Origin: Eriocheir sinensis
Taxonomy: Eukaryota > Arthropoda > Malacostraca > Decapoda > Varunidae
Assembly (NCBI RefSeq): GCF_024679095.1
Contig: NW_026110553.1
Location: forward strand, 37,224 to 101,223
Direction: 5' to 3'
DNA length: 64,000 nucleotides
The translations under genes were made by a program, and so were the position numbers. This document shows, in pieces, positions 10,712-20,759 of this stretch (its first letter is position 1; each line of letters opens with the position of its first letter). The notes beneath the pieces were generated by a model that searched no databases, was not told the DNA's origin, and worked only from the letters and a program-made list of their open reading frames with translations.

Positions 10712-11342
10712 CTGCTTCCCCACGACGAGCCAAGCAGTTCCTGGCAAAGTGGTTCACGCCGTCGCAGATGTAACATCGTTGATTGGAGGCGCTGATCTGT
10801 TTACCGTCTCCTTGGGCGGCAAGACATGCTTCCTGAATACCAGAAGTCCCATCATCTCGTATGACAGCCCTCGCTCGAGTTAGGAGCTGTCCAATGTCCA
10901 GTGCCTCCATTCGTGATCCAGCTCTAAGTAACTGCCGAACACTCTCTGGAAGGCCAGAAACAAATGCACAAGCCAGGCCCTTCTCAGACATCCCGCCAAA
11001 CAGAGAAGAGAGGCGCCGCAGCTCAGCTAGAAAGACGTCAGGACTTTCACCTGGTGTCAATTTTCGGCTGACGAACTGTTCATAGGCTGCATAGGGGTCC
11101 GCGGCAAATGCGGCCAGAAGTGCTTCCTTTATCTTCTCTTTCTTCTTCTTTTCCTCTTCTCCTAATTGAAGATAAACAGCAAATGCACCCCCAGAAAGGC
11201 GAAGAGGGATCACACTGGCCACATCATCAATTTTCCGTAACTTGCAGACGAGTTCTAGTTTTTCTATCCATTCCACCACAGACGCAGTGCCACTGCCGTC
11301 ATACTGTGGTATCCATTTCAGGTCGAGGGAGTGCTCAGACAT
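10575..11342 (-). CDS. gag: gag: nucleocapsid-type polyprotein with two CCHC zinc knuckles
   Basis: The probable start is the ATG at 11340-11342, giving MSEHSLDLKWIPQYDGSG; the frame runs upstream into the LTR, but that part has no homology. The central region (WIEKLELVCKL, PYAAYEQF, GESPDVFLAELRRL) resembles the retrotransposon gag capsid region. The C-terminus has two zinc knuckles of form C-x2-C-x4-H-x4-C, CYICDGVNHFARNC and CYRCGVWGHVSSAC. The protein packages the element's RNA. The pro-pol frame overlaps its 3' end and is in the -1 frame relative to gag, consistent with programmed frameshifting. I did not find a textbook slippery heptamer. Confidence 0.9.
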   Translation of the reverse strand: MSEHSLDLKWIPQYDGSGTASVVEWIEKLELVCKLRKIDDVASVIPLRLSGGAFAVYLQLGEEEKKKKEKIKEALLAAFAADPYAAYEQFVSRKLTPGESPDVFLAELRRLSSLFGGMSEKGLACAFVSGLPESVRQLLRAGSRMEALDIGQLLTRARAVIRDDGTSGIQEACLAAQGDGKQISASNQRCYICDGVNHFARNCLARRGEAGTNRGLSQRRRVRCYRCGVWGHVSSACSGNASGGEASAPVSPQKD

Positions 11343-11357
11343 AATGCCTAGATAGCT
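11343..11357 (-). promoter_or_regulatory. Very short leader between 5' LTR and gag; candidate atypical primer-binding site
   Basis: Only about 15 nt separate the 5' LTR from the gag ATG. Read on the minus strand it starts AGCTATCTAGGC, not the usual TGG of a site complementary to a tRNA 3' end. Its complement, GCCTAGATAGCT, resembles the first 12 nt of many tRNAs (GCCxxGATAGCT). The element may therefore prime from an internal or 5' tRNA fragment. This is speculative. Confidence 0.35.
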
Positions 11358-11758
11358 TGTAGAGGCCAGTAGGAGCACAACAAACACTTTTCTCTGCAGT
11401 GCAGTTTATTCGCAGTGCAATTAAATTGAGTAACAGCAATAAGTAACAAGGGCTGCGCCAGTCGTCAGTAGCCAGTGGTCCGCTTCCCTGATTCGCCGCC
11501 GCCGTCGTAGGCCTTCCCAACAGCGGGCACCCGGACTCCGGCACACAGCCGACGGTGCCTCGCACAGAACCTCGCCCCGGGCGGTATGAAGGCCTTCTTT
11601 GCGGGCCTCCTTCTGGTGTGCTTGGCGGCCAACTGCCCTCTCATAATCGGGAACAGCTTCTTCACCTCGCTTCATTCCTCAGGCCTTTCCGCTGCTAACA
11701 CAGCGCGCATGACTCACATCACTTAAATGAGAAGAGACTATTAATTACACAAACGAGC

Positions 11759-11821
<63 letters not shown>

Positions 11822-11858
11822 TCACCCAACAAACCATTCTCACTTCCACACACATACA
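11358..11858 (-). mobile_element. 5' LTR (minus orientation) of the gypsy-like element
   Basis: This 501-bp partner of 7153-7689 has the same TG...CA ends and a shorter (CT)n tract at about 11,762-11,818. Transcription of the element should start in this LTR on the minus strand. Confidence 0.93.
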
Positions 11859-11863
11859 GGGAG

Positions 11864-12088
11864 TGAGATCAGAAGTAGGTCAGGACCCAGAGCAGGGAGG
11901 GGCGGTAATCTCTGGTGAGGTCACTAGTCAGGTCAGTAGCTTGAAGGGTGAGTACAATAGTCTGGTCAGGGAGATTAAATTAGGACAGAAACAGTTTATA
12001 CCTCACAGGGAAGTCAGGTCAACAGGTAATTACCCGCGATGGATGACAGACAGGCTAAAAACTGAAATAGGAAGGAAAAGAGGACTAT
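11864..12088 (+). pseudogene. CR1-type ORF2, segment after the LTR insertion (3' piece)
   Basis: The plus frame resumes directly after the GGGAG duplication with RSEVGQDPE... and LVREIKLGQKQFIPHREV, ending PRWMTDRLKTEIGRKRGLY near 12,085. This matches the spacer that precedes the reverse transcriptase in CR1 elements. The sequence is cut off there and joins an unrelated minus-strand non-LTR fragment. No reverse transcriptase domain remains. Confidence 0.8.
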
Positions 12089-13170
12089 ATGTTTCATCCT
12101 GGGTGTGATCCACGGGGTGTCTGAGGGATGGACTCTTCGTGCTTTCAATGGGAAGAAGTGTTGGTAGGCTGTGGTGATGGTGGCGGTGTAGCGTTTCCAC
12201 TTGTCATGGACATCTTCCACGGTGAGAACCTCAGTCCAGCGGTGGTGCGTGATCCACTGTCCGAAAGAACGGGTGGCTGAATCCGTTACCGGCCTGTAGG
12301 TCTTGGTGATGGGTGGAGCCTTGCTGGAAATGGTGGGTGCAGGTGTCCACAGGACTGAGAGGTGTGTGCTCCGTCCCATGGGAGGGAGGGGCTTAGTGGG
12401 GAGGTAGAGGTGCGTCAGGTCAGTGAGGATTAGATCTAAGGTGTTTGGGCCGTGTGTGGGGAAATTAACCACCTGTGTGAGGTTTAGTTGTTCTTCTATG
12501 TCACTAGTTTTAAGCTGATTGAAGTCACCACAAACCATTACATTTGCTGACGGAAAAAATGTGCGCTGTTGGTCCGTGTTTTCTATGATGTGGTCGATTA
12601 GCGTGGAGGCGGAGGCAGCACAATGATGATACACAAGGCTGATGAGCATCGAGGCAACGTTGCGGGGGTGGGAGGGGGGGGACAGCCTCACCCAGAGGGT
12701 TTCGACACCCTCAGGGGGCTCCACCGGAAGGAGGGTGGTGTGCAGATGGGAGCTTGCCTGTCCTGAGGCGATGAAATAGTTGGTAGTCGGTGATGCTGCA
12801 AACTTCTGGAATTGTCTGCCATGCTTCTGTTATCGCCACAACGTCGGCACTGGTGGACTTGATGGTAGTGATAACCTCGTCAAGCTTGTTTGTGAGTGAG
12901 GTCACGTTGAGAGGAGCACGGTGGGTAGGTCATACCACTGGCGCGGCACCTCGAAGTGTTTGTATTCCTTGGTCTGCTGGGTATGTTGTGAGGCACACGT
13001 TTGTCTTTTCTCGCACTGCGGTTTCGGAAGAGTTTAGTTTCTTGATCATTTTCACTGGCGGGTAGGCAGAGGCACGTCGCAGGCGGTATAAGTCTGTTGC
13101 ACTGTATCGTAGTGCTGGAGGGCACATTGCACTTAGCACCGATAACGAGAAGAGTAGTAAGATCATGTCC
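12086..13170 (-). pseudogene. Second non-LTR retrotransposon fragment: apurinic-type endonuclease, frameshifted
   Basis: On the minus strand, 13,166-12,880 holds an N-terminal segment (MCPPALRYSATDLYRLR) like that preceding the endonuclease in many arthropod non-LTR ORF2s. From 12,905 a shifted frame gives SLTNKLDEVITTIKS and VVAITEAW. After a second shift, 12,724-12,088 gives NVMVCGDFNQL, LDLILTDL and STHLSVLW, then ITPRMKH. These are endonuclease blocks in the right order. At least two frameshifts and the loss of the reverse transcriptase make it a pseudogene. It differs clearly from the CR1 copy at 6.7 kb and may be a jockey- or CR1-like relative. Confidence 0.8.
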
Positions 13171-13189
13171 TTCCCGTGTGAGGTCGGAA

Positions 13190-13190
<1 letters not shown>

Positions 13191-13230
<40 letters not shown>
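13191..13230 (+). repeat. (CTA)n microsatellite
   Basis: There are about 13 CTA triplets in a row. The next 400 bases (13,231-13,632) hold no gene I recognise. Confidence 0.95.
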
Positions 13231-13632
13231 ATCTATCCGTTACTTGCGTTGTGAGAGGTATGTTTTCTCGTATTCTCTTACAAAGCAATCCATTGGCCAC
13301 GGCCCCTCCATTAATTGTGGCCGACAACCAACTTTATTTAGTTAATTTTGCAAATAGCGTTATAGAACTTCAAGCTAACCGAGCCTCTGGGTTGATACCA
13401 TTACACGTGACCACTTCCATCGCAGGGCAATGACATAAGCGATATTTTCTTATATAAACTGAACCCTTTTGCCCTGGTAGGTACAGGTGCTGTTGGCCAG
13501 GTCGATGCTTCTGTGCTATTGATTGTTTGATTGATAGTTTATTGTTGCAGGTAAACAACAAGGGAGAAGGGAGGAACATGCCATCCCAACCCCCCAGGCA
13601 GGACAGAGTGTGATTATACAACTATTAATACA

Positions 13633-13638
13633 TGTGTA
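13633..13638 (+). other. Left 6-bp target-site duplication TGTGTA of the Polinton-like element
   Basis: TGTGTA directly precedes the AG-initiated inverted repeat and is repeated at 26,707-26,712 directly after its CT end. Six-bp duplications are characteristic of Polinton/Maverick integration. Confidence 0.85.
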
Positions 13639-13924
13639 AGTAGTAACAAATGTACGGAAGTGGGGGTAATTTGGAAGTGGGGGGGACTGGAAGTGGGGTT
13701 GGGGGTCAGCAGGGGGTTACAGGAGTGGGGGTAATTTGCAGGGGTTACGGAAGAGGGGTATCTGGACCCCCCCCACCCCCACCCACCCATCTCTTTTACC
13801 TTTTCACCCCCCCCCGCACCCCCCCCCCGCACCCCCACTCGGACGAGCGTACGGAAGGGAGAAGGTGCCGGGGGGTGGGGTGCCCAGCAGGGAGGGCGGG
13901 GGGGGGGTGACGGGAGTAGGGATA

Positions 13925-14418
13925 CTTGAAGGGTTAAGATAAGATCTATCTTTGACACTCGAATGACCACGAGATTATAATCACGGAAAAGGTTAAGGAC
14001 ATTAGGTTAATGACCAGGCTGAAATATGAATTTACTCTCTAATGCAAGTCCGAAAATAAAATAAAAAATCGCCATTGAACGTAAGACTCGATAAATTATT
14101 TAAGTTTTTGCTGGATGTATTGTATCATTATCTTCTTATTTCTCATTTCTCAACTTGTTTCTTCTTATTTCTTTCCTCAACTTATATATATTTTTTTTTA
14201 CTCCGGTTATTTGGTGCCATCTAACCCTAAACACTGCAGCACCAAGTCTTTTTTTTTCTGATTTTGCATTAATTAATGTCTTATATCTCATTTCTTAACT
14301 TCTTTCTTATTATTTCTTTTCTCAACTTGCATTTCTTTATATTTTCTGCATGCTCTTCGATGTCATATGACCTTAGGCGTTGCCGCATCGAATTTACCTT
14401 TTTCCGTGAAAAAGGGAT

Positions 14419-14460
<42 letters not shown>

Positions 14461-15120
14461 CCATTCCCTCCGATTCTTGAGAAATCTGCGGCTAGCTCGA
14501 AATTTTGTGGGCCATCTTTTTTAGCCGATTATATGCTCCGAAGCGGAATTTAGTGAGGATTCTTATGGTATCTTCAAATTCCTCATACGTCTATTAGTTC
14601 CCGAGTTACACCGAGAAAACTGATTTTTTTCTCTCGGTAGGGGTGCCCAGCAGGGGGGGAGCGGCGGTGACGGGAGAAGGGATACTTGAAGGGTTAAGAT
14701 AAGATCTTTCTTTGACCCTCGAATGACCACGAGATTGTAATCACGGAAAAGGTTAAGGACATTAGGTTAATGACCAGGCTGAAATATGAATTTACTCTCT
14801 AATGCAAGTCCGAAAATAAAATAAAAAATCGCCATTGAACGTAAGACTCGATAAATTATTTAAGTTTTTGCTGGATGTATTGTATCATTATCTTCTTATT
14901 TCTCATTTCTCAACTTGTTTCTTCTTATTTCTTTCCTCAACTTATATATATTTTTTTTTACTCCGGTTATTTGGTGCCATCTAACCCTAAACACTGCAGC
15001 ACCAAGTCTTTTTTTTTCTGATTTTGCATTAATTAATGTCTTATATCTCATTTCTTAACTTCGATGTCATATGACCTTAGACGTTGCCGCATCGAATTTA
15101 CCTTTTCCGTGAAAAGGGAT

Positions 15121-15156
<36 letters not shown>

Positions 15157-16279
15157 CCATTCCCTCCGATTCTTGAGAAATCTGCGGCTAGCTCGAAATT
15201 TTGTGGGCCATCTTTTAGCCGATTATATGCTCAAGCGGAATTTAGTGAGGATTCTTATGGTATCTTCAAATTCCTCATACGTCTATTAGTTCCCGAGTTA
15301 CACCGAGAAAACTGAATTTTTTTTCTCTCGTCAGAGTAGCTTAACAAATAAAAATCACTCATTAATTAATGTCTTATATCTCATTTCTTAACATATTTCT
15401 TCTTATTTCTTTTCTCAACTTGCATTTCTTTATATTTTCTGCCTGCTCTTCGGTGTCATATGACCTTAGACGTTGCCGCATCGAGTTTACCTTTTTCCGT
15501 GAAAAGGGATCATGTGTGTGTGTGTGTGTGTGTTCCATTCCCTTCGATTCTTGAGTAATCTGCGGCTAGCTCGAAATTTTGTGGGCCATCTTTTTTAGTC
15601 GATTATATGCTCCGAAGCGGAATTTAGTGAGGATTCTTATGGTATCTTCAAATTCCTCATACGTCTATTAGTTCCCGAGTTACACCGAGAAAACTGATTT
15701 TTTCTATAGTCAGAGTATCAAAACAAATAAAATCACTCATTAATTAATGTCTTATATTTCATTTCTTAACTTATTTCTTCTTATTTCTTTTCTCAACTTG
15801 CATTTCTTTATATTTTCTGCCTGCTCTTCGGTGTCATATGACCTTAGACGTTGCTGCATCGAGTTTACCTTTTCCGTGAAAAGGGATCATGTGTGTGTGT
15901 GTGTGTGTGTGTGTGGGTGTGTTCGAGTCCCCTCCGATTCTTGAGAAATCTGCGGCTAGCTCGAAATTTTGTGGGCCATCTTTTTTAGCCGATTATATGC
16001 TCCGAAGCGGAATTTAGTGAGGATTCTTATGGTATCTTCAAATTCCTCATACGTCTATTAGTTCCCGAGTTACACCGAGAAAACTGATTTTTTCTCTCGG
16101 CAGAGTAGCATAACAAATAAAAATCACTCATTAATTAATGTCTTATATTTCATTTCTTAACTTATTTCGTCTTATTTCTTTTCTCAACTTGCATTTCTTT
16201 ATATTTTCTGCCTGCTCTTCGGTGTCATATGACCTTAGACGTTGCCGCATCGAGTTTACTTTTTTCCGTGAAAAAGGGA

Positions 16280-16332
<53 letters not shown>

Positions 16333-16520
16333 CCATTCCCCTCTGATTCTTGAGAAATCTGCTGCTTGCTCAAAATTTTGTGGGCCAACTTTTTTAGCCG
16401 ATTATATGCTCCGAAGCGGAATTTAGTGAGGATTCTTATGGTATCTTCAAATTCCTCATGCGTCTATTAGTTCCCGAGTTACACCGAGAAAACTGAATGT
16501 TATTCTCTCGTCAGAGTATC
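13925..16520 (+). repeat. Subterminal tandem repeats with (GT)n, left arm
   Basis: A ~385-bp unit starts near 'attaattaatgtcttatat', includes 'catatgaccttagacgttgc', a (GT)n tract after 'aaaagggatca', and 'attagttcccgagttacacc'. Copies begin near 14,270, 15,029 (shortened), 15,362, 15,736 and 16,131. Two copies of a second block of about 340 bp ('gaatgaccacgagatt...') precede the first two. The (GT)n lengths differ between copies. Short repeated ORFs (MSYISFLN...) come from the unit and are not a gene family. Confidence 0.88.
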
Positions 16521-17030
16521 CTAACAAATAAAAATCGCTCAGAGCTCCTCATCTACGTTCCTTAGAAAGATTGCCATATGTTACTATTAAGAAACTTATC
16601 CCAACAACTGCAAATTTGACGCACTTTCATCGAAAACTTAATTTTTAATAATTTTTTATTTACTTTTATGGCGCGTTTCGCGTCATCGTCCGCCAGAACC
16701 TTTTACCCTTGATGACATGAAATGCGTCATCGTGCGCGAGAGGGTTAAATAAGTCAGATTTATCTCAAATTCACTGTCTGGGCAGACAAATATTCGGAAA
16801 AGAGAAGGCAAACCAGTTTGTAGATATATATAAATATGCCGTATATTCACGTCCTTATGGATATCTTCTTGTTGATTAGGGTTTAAATACTCCTGAATCC
16901 CTACAGTTTCGCTCAAACATTGTTGGAGAGCCTCCCAGATGAACGCGTATTCCAATGGTGAACTCCAGGAAAAAGGAACTCTTACACGTTCTATACTCCC
17001 AACATAACGAACCCTATGGTTTAAGCTCTC
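16521..17030. other. Arm segment without recognised gene
   Basis: The segment includes an AT-rich stretch with 'cgcgtttcgcgtcatcgtcc' and 'gaaatgcgtcatcgtgcgcg', mirrored at ~23,560-23,660; a related sequence recurs at 55.74-55.86 kb. The minus ORF 16,683-16,955 (90 residues) shows no motif I know. Confidence 0.5.
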
Positions 17031-17335
17031 AGCTACTTCTGATCTTACTCTTAAGCCTTTGCAGTTACTTTCTTAAACCATCGAAGCCCGCCTTCCTGAA
17101 GTCAGGTATTAAGTCTTGTTTCTGCTGACTCTATCCTCCCATTTAATATTAAATTTAATTTCCTTATGATCACTGTTACCTAATGAACCCCCAACCTCAA
17201 TGTTGCTTATTATGTCCTCTTTATTAGTTAACAACAAATCCAAAATATTTTCTTCCTCCTTCGCACTGTTTTGTATATAGAACGAACTTACATTAGCTGA
17301 ACCCACACTCCTGGAAGAAGCTAAAATTTTCTAAA
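17031..17335 (-). pseudogene. Captured CR1 endonuclease fragment, left arm
   Basis: The minus strand encodes EEENILDLLLTNKEDIISN and LGNSDHKEIKFNIKWED, a close relative of the CR1 copy at 6.9-7.1 kb. A stop and a broken linker with RSEVAESL follow. The same fragment lies in the right arm at 23,020-23,290 on the plus strand. It directly abuts the polymerase remnant and may be what truncates the polymerase N-terminus. Confidence 0.8.
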
Positions 17336-17344
17336 GGCTACAAT

Positions 17345-19590
17345 AAAGTCAATATGACCGATGAAGATACGGCACGTCACAATGAACAAACTCACTGTCT
17401 TCTCTGTAAATACGGGTTTTAAAAGGTAAAGGAGTAAAACATCATGACCATGAAAAATCAGGAAACAATTACATTGAAGCTTATTGTAATAGATGCAACC
17501 TTCAAATGAAAAATATCACAAATTGCAGCGTACTCTCATTGCACATTATGCGGATTACGACATGACGTTAATCCCGCGTGAATTAACGCTACCTGGCTTT
17601 GAAAATCAAACTAAGACCAAAACATTCAGTTCAGAAATACCATGAAGTCATCATAAATGACTTGAGATTTATTGACACGTATGTCTTTATGTCTGGTTCA
17701 CTCGCGGCTTTAGCGAACCAATTCATCAGCACTGGGAACGAGCCCATGTGCACACAACAGATGTTGAAAGATGTGCCAGCACCTGCGTTACCATTATTGA
17801 TCAAGGGAAAGCAGGTTTTTTGTTATGACTATATGGACTCGATGGAACGACTTTCTGAGACACGTCTTCCATCCCGCGAAGATTTTTTTCAATTCGCTTC
17901 AAGAAGCAGAACTTTCCGAAAGTGATTATAAACATGCTCAGAATGTTTGGAAAGTAGCTGGATGTCAGAGCCTGATGGACTATTTGTTGCTTTATGTAAA
18001 AGTGGATGTTGGCCTTCTATGTGATGTCTTCCTAGAGGGAGAGGTATTTTGAAAACACAGTGGAGGTTGGATATTGTAAATTATGTTAGCCTGCCAGGAT
18101 TTGCCTATGACTCTTTTTGTTAAAAACACAGCAGGAATTAGAGATGCTTAGTAGCCCACACATATATCATTGCATTCAAACAAATGTGCGTGGGGCTACA
18201 CAAGTGTTGTGCGTCGTTTTGTACGCACCAATAACATCTACACGAACCCTCAGTTTAATCCAAAACATGATAGAAACACTTTCCTTTCATATCTTGACTT
18301 CAACAGTCTTTATCCCACTGTAATACAAGAGAAGTTACCATGTGGAGATATGAGAAAACTAGATGAGACAGAAATGCACTGGTTTTTGAGCGTGAGGGGC
18401 TAGGTCAATCAAGCAACCGATGGCGATTTTGGATACCTCATTCTGTGCAATACTGAGGCTGTCTCACGTGAAGTCATTGAGAAAACGGATGACCTCCCAC
18501 TGACCATCAGAAGACACAATATCATCAATAGAGATATATCGTCAGCCGCACACGAATGGTATGAAGAAGAAACCGTCCAGTACCGTGTAAGAACATAAAA
18601 CAGATTGGAACACATGTTGCTCAGGAGAAAATACTGTTTGCTCTGTCCTCCTTAAACTGCTATTCAACTAGGCCGGGTTGTTAAAAGTGCATGCTATTTA
18701 TATGTTTAATAAAGCACTTTCTTGCGGACTTCATTCAGGATAACATAGAAGCCCGCAAAGTGCTACTTGCCCTATCAAGAAAACTGCAATCAAGTGTATT
18801 TCAAACAGCATTTTGGTCGATACCTGATGAACGCGGCCAAATATAGTGAAGACATAGATATTGTCACCAACCGCGAAAAGTTTTTGAAGCTGGCCTGAAG
18901 TCCTTACTTTAAACGCGTTGTACCTCAATGATGGCCATGTAGTTGTAGTTCGCCATAAGAAATATTCACAGGCGAATCATCCAAACTACATTGGCTACTA
19001 CGTCCTAAAGCTGTCCAAGCTGCGACTATATGATTTCTTTTACAGTATCATGAAGGCTCATTACGGGGATCGGGCGAAACTAGTGTATTGTGACACTGAT
19101 TCCTTAATAACAGAAACTGAAACTCCTGATCTATTAACAGAGTACTCGCAGGAACCCTTTAAAAGCTATATAGACACAAGTAACTTTAGCTCCTCACATT
19201 CCTTGTACAACACAGACAACAAAGGCAAGCTCGGATTTCTCAAGTCTGAAGTGAGGGAAAGAACCATCTCAGAATTTGTAGGTGTAAGAACAAAGTGCTA
19301 CTCCATCCCCATGGCAGACAGTGACCGGTTGAGTTCAGCTAAGAGCGTTCCAAAGCTCATAAAGAAAAAAAATTGCTCATCAGCGATACAAAGACGTCCT
19401 ATTCCAGAAGCAAACATTTACCTTTGGCTATCAGGGATTCACAGTGCGTAATGGACGAATGAGTACAGTAAAATATCCCAAGAGAGGGATATCTGTAGTT
19501 CAGGACAAAAGACACTGCTTTAGCACTTGGAGTTACGACCTTACGGTCAACCCGATAATAATACAGGGGTAGAGGAGGAGTAGGAAGAGA
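17345..19590 (+). pseudogene. polB: Protein-primed type DNA polymerase B, left-arm copy (frameshifted)
   Basis: The segments, in order, are a cysteine/histidine finger (CLLCKYGF ... CNRCNLQ); exonuclease-side blocks LRFIDTYVFMSGSLAAL and YDYMDSMERLSETRLPS; NVWKVAGCQSLMDYLLLY; motif A SYLDFNSLYP near 18,290; motif B region KKTAIKCISNS-like near 18,780; and motif C YCDTDSL at 19,086-19,106. These match the family B polymerases of Polintons and adintovirus-like elements, which replicate linear DNA from a protein primer. Several frameshifts and stops break the frame (near 17,920, 18,050, 18,400, 18,600, 18,770 and 18,900). The N-terminus is missing compared with family members of about 1,000 or more residues. 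Confidence 0.85.
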
Positions 19591-19699
19591 AGGAAGCTGT
19601 AATCATAATTTGACAAAATACCAAAAAACATTGAGTTGGTTTGACTTGTTTATATGTCCTTTATCAAAAATGAATGAAAAAAAAACAATAATTGTCTTA

Positions 19700-19890
19700 A
19701 AATTTATTCGATTTGTGGAAACATGTAGACAAAACGCGTCTATGTTTCGATCTGGCTCATATAAAAAAAAAAAGACTCGCGAAATGTGCGCGGCGGCGGC
19801 ACCAGCGGGTCCTGCGGCGACATCATGCGACGACAGGATGCAACAGGATTGCGTGGGCTCAAGGGCGGGGGCGGGCGGCCCGGCAGCACG
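19700..19890 (+). other. GC-rich arm tip next to the palindrome centre
   Basis: After an A-rich tract at ~19,765, a GC-rich segment with 'gcgggtcctgcggcgacatc' leads to the edge of the unique centre. The right arm repeats it at 20,430-20,560 with G-run length differences. Its base composition differs sharply from the AT-rich polymerase next to it. Confidence 0.6.
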
Positions 19891-20429
19891 CTACCAAGTT
19901 ATTCTAAAAGAGAAATGAGACACTGGATTTGTCTCTACTATGAACCGGACATGATAGTGTTCTTAGATAGTTATGCTCTCGACCTCAAATTATACTCTGA
20001 TTATTTTAAATATATTGCTTACCCTGGGCTCAGGATATATAAAATGCATTTCGACTTCAAAGCACGCGAAGCGATGTGTGCGGGCTTATGTCGTGTACTT
20101 TGCCTACAATGTTTCACACTTGGGTGTAAGAGAAACTCTTGAAAAATTTGTATGGAGTTTTCCAAGACCGAATATTCGAGGAATGATGAACACGTGATGA
20201 GATTCGCTTACAGCAAGTTTATAATGCCCGTATGACATCAAACATTTAACACGTGTTCATAAAAAGTAAGTATTGACTTTATTGATTTTTCATATTGAAG
20301 TGTATTACATTCCATGAAGCTATTCTCAGCATAAATAATTTTCTAGTTCCTTTATAGAGGTTTGTATAACACGCTTAAATCAGTCTTCTGGCTCCATACA
20401 GGACCTCACTCGTCACCACCACTAGCCCC
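19891..20429. other. Unique centre (loop) of the palindrome
   Basis: About 540 bp are not duplicated between the arms. The left half holds the protease remnant (19,911-20,215). The right half (20,240-20,420) has no recognised coding sequence on either strand. Confidence 0.75.
19911..20215 (+). pseudogene. Adenain-like cysteine protease remnant
   Basis: The plus frame from about 19,914 gives RHWICLYYEPDMIVFLDSYA, with HW and LDSY matching the His and Asp/Glu regions of adenovirus-type (C5, Ulp1-fold) proteases found in Polintons. Near 20,060 the frame shifts; the next frame continues CVRAYVVYFAYNVSHLG, matching the region around the catalytic Cys (family pattern CGxYCxYF, here partly altered). 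The N-terminal part is absent and the frameshift makes it non-functional. It lies downstream of the left polymerase on the same strand. In intact elements this enzyme processes capsid precursors. Confidence 0.7.
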
Positions 20430-20759
20430 AGTGCTGCTGCCCGCCCCGCCCTGCCCCGCCCCGAGCCCACGCAATCCTGTCGCATCCTGTCGTCGCATGA
20501 TGTCGCCGCAGGACCCGCTGGCTGCCGCCGCGCACATTTCGCGAGTCTTTTTTTAAATTTTTTTATATGAGCCAGATCGAAACATAGACGCGTTTTGTCT
20601 ACATGTTTCCACAAATCGAATAAATTTTAAGACAATTATTGTTTTTTTCATTCATTTTTGATAAAGGACATATAAACAAGTCAAACCAACTCAATGTTTA
20701 TTGGAATTTGGTCAAATTATGATTACAGCTTCCTTCTCCTCCTCCTCCTCTACCCCTGT

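Larger units (their letters stand above)
7153..11858 (-). mobile_element. Complete Ty3/gypsy-like LTR retrotransposon (4.7 kb)
   Basis: The whole element has two LTRs, a 5-bp target duplication GGGAG, a polypurine tract, and gag, protease, reverse transcriptase, RNase H and integrase in that order on the minus strand. No envelope-like frame is present: the integrase frame stops at 7705, close to the 3' LTR. The reverse transcriptase/RNase H/integrase order and the integrase motifs support the gypsy/Metaviridae group; the exact lineage is not clear to me. It is inserted in a CR1 fragment whose two halves flank it in frame order. One in-frame stop interrupts the reverse transcriptase, so this copy looks defective. 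Confidence 0.9.
13639..19890 (+). repeat. Left inverted-repeat arm of the Polinton-like element
   Basis: About 6.25 kb matching 20,430-26,706 in reverse orientation, with scattered single-base, homopolymer and microsatellite-length differences. Homology is lost near 19,890, where the left reads 'ggcagcacgctaccaagtta' and the right arm continues differently. The outermost 250 bp contain many runs of four or more G. Confidence 0.88.

Noticed and set aside
14276..16426. Family of small proteins starting MSYISFLN in tandem
   Set aside because: Each ORF runs into a (GT)n tract and ends soon after; the frame follows the 385-bp repeat unit and shifts with microsatellite length.
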